A stretch of 47,836 bases of DNA from Breznakibacter xylanolyticus (GCF_003254275.1 NZ_QKZK01000025.1:6377-54212); one strand, 5' to 3'. Shown: positions 1 through 9,145, counted from the stretch's first letter. Notes: generated by a model not told the origin, from the sequence alone. A program made the numbers and translations.

Positions 1-153
1 CACACCATGGCAAGCCAATGCTTTCTATTTAAGCTTATTTTCAATCCGAGCAACATTAAAAATCATGCTTTTAGTGTTTTGTAGCAATTGCAGCCTCCTG
101 TATCGTTTGTCTTACCACTAAATGGCTTATCTTAGACCAACAAAACCTTGCCG

Positions 154-681
154 ATGAGCCGCAAATATAAATTCCACAATCCGGAAGGACTCTATTTTGT
201 AACATTCGCCACAGAAGGCTGGACAGACGTGTTTACCCGCAACGAGTACAAAAACATATTGGTTGACAATCTGGCGTACTGCCAAAAGAACAAAGGGCTT
301 GAGATATTCGCCTGGTGCATCATGACCAATCATGTCCATTTGATGGTAAGAGCAATAGAAGGGCATTTATTGCAAGACATTTTGCGCGATTTCAAAAAGT
401 TTACCAACAAAGCCATCCTTAAAGCCATCGCCGAAAACCAACGTGAGAGCCGTAAAGAATGGCTCTTAAAACAGTTCTCCACACCCGACGGTAACCGTTT
501 TTGGCGCACTGACAATAAACCGATAGAATTATGGAGTAATGCAGCGATATACCAAAAACTGAACTATATCCATCAAAATCCGGTAGAAGAAGGCTTGGTT
601 TTTCGTGCGGAGGACTATGTTTACAGTAGTGCCAATGATTATGCCGGTGGGCATGGGTTGTTGGATATATGGGTGATTTGA
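154..681 (+). CDS. REP-associated tyrosine transposase (Y1_Tnp/RAYT type)
   Basis: 175-residue single-domain protein of the Y1/HUH transposase superfamily. These enzymes cut and rejoin single-stranded DNA at REP hairpins. The HUH metal motif is H-V-H at residues 60-62 (in MTNHVHLMV). The candidate nucleophilic tyrosine is Y138, in the conserved NYIHQNPVEEGLV segment, followed by the family-typical YSSANDY near the C-terminus. Length fits a complete RAYT. A TTG six bases upstream would add two residues, but the ATG is preferred because MSRKYKFHN is the usual start. REP-like palindromes begin 14 bp past the stop and recur to about 1712, the expected genetic context. An IS200/IS605 TnpA is less likely, because the protein is longer than TnpA and no tnpB is present. 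Confidence 0.9.
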   Translation: MSRKYKFHNPEGLYFVTFATEGWTDVFTRNEYKNILVDNLAYCQKNKGLEIFAWCIMTNHVHLMVRAIEGHLLQDILRDFKKFTNKAILKAIAENQRESRKEWLLKQFSTPDGNRFWRTDNKPIELWSNAAIYQKLNYIHQNPVEEGLVFRAEDYVYSSANDYAGGHGLLDIWVI

Positions 682-694
682 TGGTTGATATGTT

Positions 695-765
695 GGCACG
701 GATTGCAAATCCGCGCCAGCGAGGGAGACTACAGGCACGAGGACGGCGAAGTTGCAAACTTCGCC
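695..765. repeat. Pair of REP-like palindromes (BIME-like)
   Basis: Two hairpins lie just downstream of the RAYT gene. The first (695-717) is a GGCACGGATT arm, a GCA loop and an AATCCGCGCC arm, with one mismatched pair. The second (745-765) has a perfect 9-bp stem, GGCGAAGTT / AACTTCGCC, around GCA. They are 27 bp apart and share the TTGCAA centre. A paired layout next to a RAYT matches known REP/BIME units. Their role as substrates of the neighbouring transposase is inferred. Confidence 0.75.
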
Positions 766-829
766 GAGCAAAGGAAGAAATTGATATAAAGAAGATAATT
801 ATTACTAACTGATCCAAATTTTGTTTGTT

Positions 830-1675
830 ATGCAACTAAGTAAATTGATATTGATATTACAGTTACTCTTTGTATTTTCTGCTTCTGCACAAAATAATTA
901 TGAAGAATTGAGTAATGAGCCCTGTCCTATTTCTATCTCTTCAGTCTATTCATCTGCTATAGATTTATTATCTTTAAAAGTGAATTTTTCAACTCCACTT
1001 TTTGATAATGATTCTTTATATAAAGCTTACAATAATGATAGAGTTACATTTTCTGCAAGTTACATCAGTGGATTTGGCAAATCCTTTGAAAATGGTATTT
1101 GGTTTAAAGAATCTTCAACTCATATAGTCCTTGATACAGGTCATGTGTGGATATATAAAATTAATACAGTATCTGGTTTAGGTGTTAACATTGCTCTTGA
1201 TTCCTTGCAATTACCATTAGGCGCCCAACTTTCATATTTCTACTTTGATTATGAAGGTGGTGTAAATTATGATGTATATGATAGTTCTATTGATCTAGAA
1301 AGTTTTAATATTGTTAATCAAAGATCTAAAACATTGTATGTTGAATATTTTGAGCCTTGCAATATCGTAGGTCAATATGATTTCAAAATATTATCATGGT
1401 GTTATGTATTTGCTAATCACGAGAAAGATCTTAACGTAATTCCATTAAAAACCGACTCAACTCCGCTAGCGCGGATTTGCAATCCGTGCTATTTCAAGTA
1501 TCAATTTTGTAATGTTTTAATGCGGATGGAGAAAGTCTCCACGCAGTTCACAGTAGTCACAGCTGGCGCGGTTCTACGAACCGTGTCCACAATATGGCAA
1601 GTCAATGCTCCGTTAGCGCGGATTTGCAATCCGTGCTATTTCAAGTATCAAGTTTATAATGTTTTAATGCTATAG
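830..1675 (+). pseudogene. Truncated secreted protein, lysyl-endopeptidase-like N-terminal region, with REP-derived 3' end
   Basis: An open frame of 281 codons from the ATG; an upstream TTG at 821 is unlikely to be used. A clear signal peptide (MQLSKLILILQLLFVFSASAQ, cleavage after A-Q) is followed by about 190 residues of beta-rich sequence. The pattern LDSLQLPLGAQLSYFYFD, and then LYVEYFEP, resembles the N-terminal region of Bacteroidota trypsin-like or lysyl-endopeptidase-like secreted proteases. No catalytic H/D/S domain follows. From about residue 212 the frame runs through REP-like palindromes, which encode LARICNPCYFKYQ twice. The reading is therefore a protease-like gene cut off by REP or RAYT activity, leaving a chimeric tail. 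AT content is higher than in neighbouring genes. It could still make a small secreted protein. The family link is tentative. Confidence 0.55.
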
Positions 1676-1712
1676 AAGAGAATCTCCACGCTAGCGCGGA
1701 TTTGCAATCACG
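1464..1712. repeat. Cluster of four REP-like palindromes within an 85-bp direct duplication
   Basis: AGCGCGGATT-TGC-AATCCGTGCT occurs at 1468-1490 and again at 1615-1637. A variant, GGCGCGGTTC-TAC-GAACCGTGTC, lies at 1565-1587, and a half-copy (GCGCGGATTTGCAATCACG) at 1691-1712. The two full copies sit in a longer direct repeat of about 85 bp that starts CTCCG(C/T)TAGCGCGG and runs through ATTTCAAGTATCAA to TCTCCACG. The palindromes match those beside the RAYT gene. They overlap the 3' end of the upstream truncated frame. Confidence 0.75.
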
Positions 1713-2577
1713 AGTGGTCGAAAGATTTATTTTCTTGCGATTCCCCTATGTTGTGATGAGTTAAAAAGATTTTTCCACGAATTTCCATGACTTGCATACG
1801 TAAGTCATGGAAATATCATAATTACTTTTTATTTTGTGTAATTCGTGTAATTCGTGGATTCATTCATTGTCAGGAATTTCATTTCATGTGCTTTATCTCT
1901 ACTATATAACTCTTTTACCGAGTGGCACTGAGGCTTCTTCTCCTCACTGGTTCTCATCTTATCTCACTGCAACTCAGCGTTAGTTCTTAGTTCGTTGAGC
2001 AGAGGACGATGATTAAATGCTGAGTTATCTGCTTTCATATTTAAACGCAATCTTTTAATCATACCAACTCAGCGCCATCGCGTCTCAGCGTTTATTTTGA
2101 CTCTTAATGAAAAAGATGCACTCTGCCATCTTACGATTGAAGAGGGATAAATATAAAGGGATGATATAAATGCATGCTTCGTAGATGCTTCATAGATGGA
2201 GCATACTTACGCCCTATATAATGCCTGTGAAATCCAACTCAAATCCAACTATAACCCAACTCCAACCTAACAAATCTTGGATTTTATTTGCAATTGTTAA
2301 CTTTGTTGAATAAATTCAACCCCTTTATTATCAGAACCATCTACGGCATTGCTACGAAGCAGGGACGAAACACGGCTTATACAGACCTGGTAGAGTCATT
2401 TTGATGTGCCTCAGATGGGTGATCAGAAAACCATCAGCACCATGATTGGACAATTATTGGCATCTGATCCCTTTACGATTGTTTAGAAATGCGAACCGGT
2501 TTTATAATCACGCCTGTTCGGCATAAACTCTTTATGATTGATTTGCAAATATATAAATTAACTACCAAACTTATTTT
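1713..2577. other. Non-coding spacer with a palindrome and a CTCAGCG-family repeat
   Basis: No convincing gene. A strong inverted repeat, TTTCCATGACTT / AAGTCATGGAAA, lies near 1786-1817. At about 1925-2100 is a copy of a dispersed repeat: the reverse complement of the 101-bp unit tandemly repeated at 33391-34065, then the CCAACTCAGCGCC...CTCAGCGTTTATTTTGACTCT segment also seen near 36985-37070. Short open stretches at about 2325-2486 look like a frameshifted gene remnant but could not be assigned. Confidence 0.6.
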
Positions 2578-3201
2578 ATGGCTCGCTTAGATAATTCCAT
2601 TTTAAAAGGTCTTCGAGGAAAGGTCGGGGAGATCATCATTTATGAGGCCTACGGACAAACGTTGGTTCGTGCCAGACCCGGTAAGTATAAAAAAACGAAG
2701 TCCATTCCCCTTCAAATTCAACGACAAAGACTAACTGTCGTCCAAAAATTCCTCAAGTGTTTCCGACATCTGATCAAACGTTTTTACCAACCCGAAACTG
2801 AAGGTAAGACTGCCTATGGCGATGCCGTCTCTTGGAACATGAAAAATGCGCTCATCGGACAATACCCCGATTTGATGGTCGATCCCGCAAAGGTGCGATT
2901 TGTCAATGGAGCTTTGCCCGTGCCTGCATTTACTCACATCTCTCTCGTGAATAATATGCTGAATCTGACTTGGGTGACCACGAACGACTTACATGGTGAT
3001 GCGCATGATGTGTTGCAAGTAGTGGTTCTTCCCGTCAATGGCTCTGTGGCCAACGATCTCGACGCCTTGGCTAGGCGGGCTGATGGTCAGCTTTGCATGA
3101 ATATTCCTGAATATTTTAACGTCCCAAAGCACCTGTGGGTTTTCTTTTACTCTGTCAGAACAGGCAAGGTGAGTCAGCCAGTTTACCTGGGACTGTTTTG
3201 A
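2578..3201 (+). CDS. DUF6266-like protein
   Basis: 207 residues, soluble, no signal peptide. The N-terminus (MARLDNSILKGLRGKVG, then YGQTLVRARPGK) has the hallmark of DUF6266: a MARxxN..LxGxxGKxG opening, then a GQTxVR motif. This family is frequent in Bacteroidota, often in several copies, and has no known function. The rest looks like a beta-rich domain (WNMKNALIG; residues 120-200 alternate hydrophobic strands), ending in VYLGLF. It stands alone between repeat-rich spacers, with no operon partner. Family assignment rests on the N-terminal motif and length. Confidence 0.7.
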   Translation: MARLDNSILKGLRGKVGEIIIYEAYGQTLVRARPGKYKKTKSIPLQIQRQRLTVVQKFLKCFRHLIKRFYQPETEGKTAYGDAVSWNMKNALIGQYPDLMVDPAKVRFVNGALPVPAFTHISLVNNMLNLTWVTTNDLHGDAHDVLQVVVLPVNGSVANDLDALARRADGQLCMNIPEYFNVPKHLWVFFYSVRTGKVSQPVYLGLF

Positions 3202-3410
3202 TTTTTCTCCTTTTCTATTTTCGAACCCTTCTTCCCTTAATTCCGACTCTGAATTTGCCATGCTTTTTATAAATTTTTAAATGACGGGCATGGGATAATT
3301 ATTTAAATTTAGTGGTTTGATGATAATGCCTTTTCTTTGATTATTATATTTTCATATTTATTCAAAATCAATAATATACCAACTGATATTCATTCACAAA
3401 AAACAAAACA

Positions 3411-5924
3411 ATGAAGAAGTTTTTCAAGATTTTTTTTATTTCAATCGGCGTCCTATTGTTATTGCTGATTGTGCTACCGTTCTTTTTTGTGGGAACCATC
3501 GAGAACAAAATCAAAACTGAAATCAACAATCAGCTCAATGCCAAGGTGGGTTGGGACAAGATTTCTCTCTCTCTCATTCGCGATTTCCCCAATGTGAGCG
3601 TCGGATTAGAGAAATTATTTGTCGTGGGTGTCAACCAGTTTGAAAATGACACGCTCGCTGCGATGGACAATTTTTCTGTTTCCATCAACCTTAAAAGCGT
3701 CTTTTCCGACAACATACAGGTCAACAGCATTATTGTTGAGCGTCCGCTGGTCAATGCCATTGTAGCCGCCGATTCAACGGTAAACTGGGACATCATGAAG
3801 CCATCAACCGAAACGGAAGAACCCGAAGATACCACTGCGTCATCTTCGTTCATGGCCAATCTGCAACAACTTAAAATTACGGATGGACGTGTTTACTATA
3901 CCGATCACACTTCTCAATTAGTGACCGGTCTCGAAGGATTGATGGTTGATATGTCTGGCGACCTGAGTGCGTCAACCACTGATTTATCCATCCAAACTTC
4001 CATCCAGAATGTATTTCTAACGATGGAAAAATCTCAGTACCTCAATAAATTATACGTAGGGGCATCCATGAAGCTGGCTTCTAACCTCGACAGCATGACT
4101 TTCCGATTTGTTGACGGAAACATTGACCTGAACAAACTCTCGTTGGGCATCGATGGTTCTTTTGCTATGCTTCAAGAGGGGTATGACATGGATCTTAAGC
4201 TTTTTGCCCGTCAAACCGATTTCAAAACCTTGCTCGGACTCGTGCCTGCTGATATGCTTAAAGATTTTGAAGCCATCAAAACAAGCGGGAAAATCGCTCT
4301 TGAAGCCACAGCAAAAGGTACTTATGTCGATGAGGAACACTTGCCCGCCTTTAATCTGTTGATGAGTGTTCAAGACGCTTCGTTTCAGTACCCCGATTTG
4401 CCCGAATCAATTCAAAACATCCAAATCGTCACCAAGGTGAATAATCCAGGCGGCAGTGCCGACAACACGGTCGTGGATGTTGAAAAGTTCCACTTCGAGA
4501 TGGCCGGTAACCCCTTTGACGCGTCGCTCAACCTGAAAACGCCCATCAGCAATGCCACTTTCGTCGGTCAGGCCAACGGAACCATCAATTTGACTTCGCT
4601 CAAAAATGCCATTCCTCTCGATAGCATGACCGTCAGCGGAATTGTTAAAGCCAACATCCAATTGGGTGGTGACATGAAACTGATTGAAAGCGAAAATTAT
4701 GAAGAAATTAAAGCTGACGGTAGCGTGGTGCTTTCGCAATTTGTTTATACCGCTAGCGAATTGCCCTTGCCGGTGTACATCGATGATGCCACTATGAATT
4801 TCTCACCCCGCTATCTCGAACTGGCAAACTTCACCAGCCGATTGGGCGAAACTGATTTCACCCTCAATGGCCGCCTTGAAAACTATTTGGCTTATGCCCT
4901 GAAGGATGGAACCCTCAAAGGCGTGCTTGCTCATAGTTCTAAAAATATCAATGTCGATCAACTCATGTCACTGGCCGGCGAGGATACCACTGTCGCTGTA
5001 GCCGATACCACTGCGATGGAAGTGGTTGCCGTGCCAAAAAACATTGATTTTGTGCTCAATTCACGCATCGGTAAACTCAATTACGACAAACTCATCATCA
5101 ACAATACGGCCGGTAAAATCATTGTTCGCGATGGCCGCGTACTGCTCGAAGGCCTCAATATGAACTTGTTGGGAGGTAGCATGCTGCTGAACGGTCAATA
5201 CAACACTCAGGACGAGAAAAAACCTTTCGTAGACTTCCTGATTGATGCCAAACAAATTGACATTAATCTGGCAGCCAATTCCTTTAGTGTGATCGATTCG
5301 CTGTTCCCAATGGCCAAACTGGCCAAAGGAAATGTCTCCACCAAGTTTACTTATAACAGCTTACTGGGCAATGATATGATGCCCGTTCTCTCGTCGGTTA
5401 ACGGACTGGGAATGCTTAAATCGGGTGGGGTAGAGGTATCCGGCTCTAAAGTCCAATCGGGATTGGTTTCGATGCTCAAAGATGAAAAATACAACACCCT
5501 TTCGCTCTCAAACCTCTTGGTTAACTTTAAACTCGAAAACGGGAACTTGTTCGTGCAACCCTTTACCACAAATATTTGGGGTAAAAACACCAGCATCGAA
5601 GGACGCCAGGGCTTGGACAAAACCATGGAATATAAAATGACCATGCCTTTCTCCCGTCAGGAAGTTTCGAAGTATGCCGGCATGGCCGGTTTGAGTCTTT
5701 CAAATTCAGGGGCAGATGTGCCTGTCACCATTGCCATCAAAGGCACTGTGACCAAGCCCGTGTTATCGCTCAATGCCAATGAAGCCAAGGAGGAAATCAA
5801 GGAAGAGATCAAACAGGAAGTGAAAAAAGAAGTCGAAAAAGCAGTGGATAAGCTTAAAGACGATCCGGCTGTGAAAAAGACGGTGGACGATGCCAAGAAT
5901 AAGTTGAAAAATTTGTTCAAATAA
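3411..5924 (+). CDS. AsmA-like family protein
   Basis: 837 residues. One N-terminal transmembrane helix or signal anchor (MKKFFKIFFISIGVLLLLLIVLPFFFV) precedes the AsmA-type opening, where the first helix is followed by NQLNAKVGWDKISLSLIRDFPNVSVGLEKL. The long body is repetitive beta-sheet, consistent with the elongated lipid-transport grooves of AsmA/TamB/YhdP-like proteins. The C-terminal region (residues 600-790) holds the conserved AsmA C-terminal segment (MLKSGGVEVSGSKVQSGLVS). A charged K/E-rich tail of about 45 residues (EEIKEEIKQEVKKEVEKAVD) probably forms a periplasmic coiled coil. Members act at the inner membrane and periplasm in outer-membrane lipid homeostasis; substrate here is unknown. 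Transcribed alone, with a strong terminator just downstream. Confidence 0.85.
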   Translation: MKKFFKIFFISIGVLLLLLIVLPFFFVGTIENKIKTEINNQLNAKVGWDKISLSLIRDFPNVSVGLEKLFVVGVNQFENDTLAAMDNFSVSINLKSVFSDNIQVNSIIVERPLVNAIVAADSTVNWDIMKPSTETEEPEDTTASSSFMANLQQLKITDGRVYYTDHTSQLVTGLEGLMVDMSGDLSASTTDLSIQTSIQNVFLTMEKSQYLNKLYVGASMKLASNLDSMTFRFVDGNIDLNKLSLGIDGSFAMLQEGYDMDLKLFARQTDFKTLLGLVPADMLKDFEAIKTSGKIALEATAKGTYVDEEHLPAFNLLMSVQDASFQYPDLPESIQNIQIVTKVNNPGGSADNTVVDVEKFHFEMAGNPFDASLNLKTPISNATFVGQANGTINLTSLKNAIPLDSMTVSGIVKANIQLGGDMKLIESENYEEIKADGSVVLSQFVYTASELPLPVYIDDATMNFSPRYLELANFTSRLGETDFTLNGRLENYLAYALKDGTLKGVLAHSSKNINVDQLMSLAGEDTTVAVADTTAMEVVAVPKNIDFVLNSRIGKLNYDKLIINNTAGKIIVRDGRVLLEGLNMNLLGGSMLLNGQYNTQDEKKPFVDFLIDAKQIDINLAANSFSVIDSLFPMAKLAKGNVSTKFTYNSLLGNDMMPVLSSVNGLGMLKSGGVEVSGSKVQSGLVSMLKDEKYNTLSLSNLLVNFKLENGNLFVQPFTTNIWGKNTSIEGRQGLDKTMEYKMTMPFSRQEVSKYAGMAGLSLSNSGADVPVTIAIKGTVTKPVLSLNANEAKEEIKEEIKQEVKKEVEKAVDKLKDDPAVKKTVDDAKNKLKNLFK

Positions 5925-5945
5925 GCAACTTTTTAATTAATTTAA

Positions 5946-5986
5946 GGGATGCAGAATTCATGGTTAATTCTGCATCCCTTTTTTTT
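5946..5986 (+). terminator. Rho-independent terminator of the asmA-like gene
   Basis: A perfect 13-bp stem, GGGATGCAGAATT / AATTCTGCATCCC, has a 7-base loop and is followed by eight T residues. It starts 21 bp after the stop codon. Confidence 0.92.
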
Positions 5987-6091
5987 GCTATTAATGTGAA
6001 TTAAGAGTTGAATAATGCATTTAACAATCAAGAAGCTCAACGTGTATCACAGAATTTGATGAAGTGTGAAATTACAGAGGATTTTATAATT

Positions 6092-6215
6092 CTCCTGCCG
6101 TAGGCAGGAAAGCTCGGTAGAAACGAAGGAGTATATCGTTTTGTCTTACCCCACACGGGGCATAAGAACCTTCAAACCGGTTGCTTGCTACCGATCTTTT
6201 TTCCTACGGGAATAT
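6092..6215. repeat. Structured extragenic element with nested inverted repeats
   Basis: A short palindrome, TCCTGCCGTAGGCAGGA, is followed by a larger imperfect inverted repeat. Its outer arms are CGGTAGAAACGAAGG (6115 onward) and CCTTC...GCTACCG (ending about 6193), and they enclose CTTACCCC-ACAC-GGGGCATAAG. Elements with GGTAGAAAC / CTACCGA arms are common intergenic repeats in Bacteroidota genomes. No coding potential was seen. Confidence 0.5.
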
Positions 6216-6413
6216 TACATACATCGACTATGCAACTGTGAGTTATACCAGAGCCAAGAAATCTTTTCTTGAGATGATTTGAGTATCCATTCTTAAGGGT
6301 TACGAATGAAATTCCCAACCCCTAATTCGCATGATTACTTATGTTATGACTCCATGTCGCTTAGTGAAGTAAAGACGACCTAAAACGACGAATCAGATGA
6401 TGAGATGGTGAAA
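6216..6413. other. Spacer with no recognised feature
   Basis: AT-rich sequence between the structured element and the ISL3-type element. No gene, hairpin or promoter could be supported. Confidence 0.5.
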
Positions 6414-6421
6414 GATTTTTT

Positions 6422-6799
6422 GGCTCTATGTCGAATCCTGTGGGTAAACAAAATATGAATGCACGAAATTAACACAAGGTAACTAAGCCGCCTTCGGAAA
6501 ATGGCGTTAAAAAAATCATAGGCCTGAGCGTTAAAAAATATGCGCTGTTTGAGCTTGCGAGTTCGCAGATTTTAGCGAGGGCCTATGATTTTTAGCCATT
6601 TTACGTCAGCGGCGGCCTTTTTTGCTTACTTTTTGGGGCTGTAGCCAATTCAGCGGAGCTCAGCGACGCTTAATCATGAGGGCAAATGAAAACAAACCCT
6701 TTCCGAATAAAAAGTAAGAGCCCGCCCGACTCGAGGGCACGAAATATTGTCCTGAGAGAATTGATACTTATGATTTCCCACACAATTCAGAACAGAGTC
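6422..6799. mobile_element. Non-autonomous ISL3-type element (MITE-like), copy 1
   Basis: The element is 378 bp. Its terminal inverted repeats start GGCTCTATGTCGAATCCTG on the left and, read inward on the right, GACTCTGTTCTGAATTGTG; both continue into GTGGG(T/A)AA(A/T)CA. It is flanked by a perfect 8-bp target-site duplication, GATTTTTT (6414-6421 and 6800-6807). GGCTCT ends with 8-bp duplications are the signature of ISL3-family transposons. There is no transposase inside. The interior is a strong long hairpin (6487-6617: outer arms GCCGCC...AAAATGGC and GCCATTTT...GGCGGC, inner arms AAAATCATAGGCCT and AGGCCTATGATTTT), then a CTTACTTTTT / AAAAAGTAAG pair. A second copy lies at 36309-36758. 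Confidence 0.85.
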
Positions 6800-6928
6800 G
6801 ATTTTTTTAATGGATTCTCATGGTCTCATCTCTCTTTCTGTTTGATTGAAGTCTGATAATCATTTTCAATTTTTCAGAATAATGCGAACTAATCAACGTT
6901 GACACCTGATTACTAAATCTCATTCTAT

Positions 6929-9121
6929 ATGAACATCGCTTACCTGATTCCATATAGTCATCCCTACGATGGCATTGCTGATTATGCGACTGAAATGGCT
7001 CGACAGCTCGATCCTTTTGCTCAAATCACTTTGGTGCAGGTTGTGCCCGATCATGACAGCCAGCACAACGGCCTGCCTCTGTTGATTCGCAAAAACCGAC
7101 TCAACGACTATGTCAATGCGGCTCATTACATCAACCGCCATTGCGATGCATGTTTAATTCACTACCTCCCGCAAGGCTTTGGGATGGATCATGGCATGGC
7201 CATTTTGACTTTTACTGCTGCTCTGACCATTCCGGCAGCCGCCATTGTTCACGATCTTTCCGGACACCCCAATGATACCCTAAAAAGTATTCTCCAAACG
7301 CTTGGCCACCATTTGTGCAATCTTATTGCCCTGAGCCGTCAGAGTGCCGATGTGATGGAGCACCTTTGCAAAATTCCGGGCGATAAAATCAAAGTCATTG
7401 AGTATGGCGTTCCGCTCCTTCAATTGCCTTCGCGTGATATCATCAGAAAACGATGCGGATATGAAGGCAAAAAAGTCATCTTTGCCCATGGAATGTTACA
7501 CCACCACAAGGGGCTTGATGTTTTGGTCGAAGCCATGTCGATGATCCGCCTCAAACATCCCGATGCCATGCTTCACTTCATTGGCTGCACTCACCCCATG
7601 GAATTTCAATCGGGCGGTGAAAAATACCTCACCGCACTATTGCTCCAAATACGACGCGCCGGCCTGCAAAATGAAATTGTCATTGAACATCGACTCCCTT
7701 CAGTGGATGAATTAAACCTCTATTTGGCAGGTTGCGACATTTATGTCAATCCTTGCACACAGGAACTTACCCTGCAGAGCAAATCACTGGCCGAAGCGGT
7801 GGTGGCCGGCGCTGCCATTGTTTCTACATCCACCCTTTATGCTCGTGACTTGCTGAGTGATAACCGAGGTGAACTGGTGCCAGTGAACAACCCGTTGGCA
7901 TTGGCTGAAACAGTGAGTCAGCTGCTTAAGAAAAACAACACTCTGGAAATGCTTCGCAAATCGTCACGCGATTTTCGTTCCCTTTTCATCTGGTCACGAA
8001 TTGCCGGCCGTTACCACAAGTTACTCGACGAAATGTGCCAGACAGAGCCCAAAATAAGCATCGAACAACGATTCATCGACGTTGCGCTCATCCCTCATTG
8101 GAACAATGCATACATGATGATGGCCGCCGAAAGTCACACTTGTGGCGATGCATCGGGAGATGTCAAACTTTCACAAGGCCGGTGTCGTCTCGAAACTCAT
8201 GCCATGGCCGTGATGGGTTTGTTAAAAATGGAACACCACCAACCCGATGCGATGCTGATGTCGCAACTCAATCACCATTTGGTGCAGATTAAAAGCATGC
8301 TCGACGACAATGAAGCTTTTGAAAATCTGTCAGTTTGCGATCAGGGTAAAATCGTCACGCATCAGGATGAAGTAATTGGATTGGTATTTTGCGTATTAGC
8401 GCAAGTGGTGGTGAGTGCCCCTTGGGTGGAACAACGACAAATGGCGGCTGAATTACTAAAAATCAGCATGCCTGCTGTCATGACCACCACTTCGGTCAAT
8501 GGCATTGCCGCTTCACTCATCGGGCTGTGCATTTACCTCGAACAGCACCCTGACGACTCATTGACTCAACAAGCGCGCGAACTGGCTGCAAAACTCACCG
8601 GACTGTTTAAAACTCATGCATCCGACGGATGGTATTGGTGCGACGATAAAATGGGCAACATGCCCGGAATGGTACCCCTGGCCTTGTTGATGATGCGTGA
8701 TGTGATTAAAATGAAGGGTAACCGCGAAATGATTGAAAAGAGCATCTCTTTTCTGGAACATGTATTCTTTTCCGAGGATATTTTTTTCCCCGCCGGCACC
8801 AAACGCCCCTTACGCAAAGGACGAACCAAAGCCGAGTTTGACCAATCAGCCTGGGATGCGGTGTCGATGACCTGGCTTTACGATTACCTTATCAAAAAAG
8901 AATCGGAACCCAATCATTATAAACACCTGTTTGCTTGTTATTTGTGGTTTATTGGCGAGAATTCAATGCGCCGTAATCTCTACAATTATCGCTCTGGTGG
9001 ATGCGCTCATCTGCTCACGCCGGGGGTGTTGGCTGTCAATACCACCTATTCAGGCACCCTGGCTTACCTGCTAAGTTGGATCATGACAAGTGAAGCCGCC
9101 TGTCGACAATACCTCCAATAG
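6929..9121 (+). CDS. Glycosyltransferase family 4 protein with helical C-terminal domain
   Basis: 730 residues. Residues 1-370 are a GT-B, family 4 glycosyltransferase: the N-terminal Rossmann half opens MNIAYLIPYSHPYDGIADYATEMARQL, and the C-terminal half contains the HGMLHHHKGLDVLVEA segment and the nucleotide-sugar-binding E-x7-E region around KSLAEAVVAGAAIVS. Residues 375-730 form a second, all-helical region with DGWYWCDDKMGN and FDQSAWDAVSMTWLYDYL. It resembles the alpha/alpha-toroid extensions fused to some Bacteroidota GT4 enzymes acting on mannose-containing glycans. It is cytoplasmic, with no signal peptide. Donor and acceptor are not predictable. Single-gene unit, convergent with rplS through a shared terminator. 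The GT4 call is firm; the function of the second half is inference. Confidence 0.85.
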   Translation: MNIAYLIPYSHPYDGIADYATEMARQLDPFAQITLVQVVPDHDSQHNGLPLLIRKNRLNDYVNAAHYINRHCDACLIHYLPQGFGMDHGMAILTFTAALTIPAAAIVHDLSGHPNDTLKSILQTLGHHLCNLIALSRQSADVMEHLCKIPGDKIKVIEYGVPLLQLPSRDIIRKRCGYEGKKVIFAHGMLHHHKGLDVLVEAMSMIRLKHPDAMLHFIGCTHPMEFQSGGEKYLTALLLQIRRAGLQNEIVIEHRLPSVDELNLYLAGCDIYVNPCTQELTLQSKSLAEAVVAGAAIVSTSTLYARDLLSDNRGELVPVNNPLALAETVSQLLKKNNTLEMLRKSSRDFRSLFIWSRIAGRYHKLLDEMCQTEPKISIEQRFIDVALIPHWNNAYMMMAAESHTCGDASGDVKLSQGRCRLETHAMAVMGLLKMEHHQPDAMLMSQLNHHLVQIKSMLDDNEAFENLSVCDQGKIVTHQDEVIGLVFCVLAQVVVSAPWVEQRQMAAELLKISMPAVMTTTSVNGIAASLIGLCIYLEQHPDDSLTQQARELAAKLTGLFKTHASDGWYWCDDKMGNMPGMVPLALLMMRDVIKMKGNREMIEKSISFLEHVFFSEDIFFPAGTKRPLRKGRTKAEFDQSAWDAVSMTWLYDYLIKKESEPNHYKHLFACYLWFIGENSMRRNLYNYRSGGCAHLLTPGVLAVNTTYSGTLAYLLSWIMTSEAACRQYLQ

Positions 9122-9145
9122 GAAGAATTAGTCTGGTTATATTGC

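Noticed and set aside
2325-2486. Possible frameshifted gene (GRNTAYTDLVESF, then TISTMIGQLLASDPFTIV)
   Set aside because: It reads protein-like but needs a frame change, and no family could be assigned.
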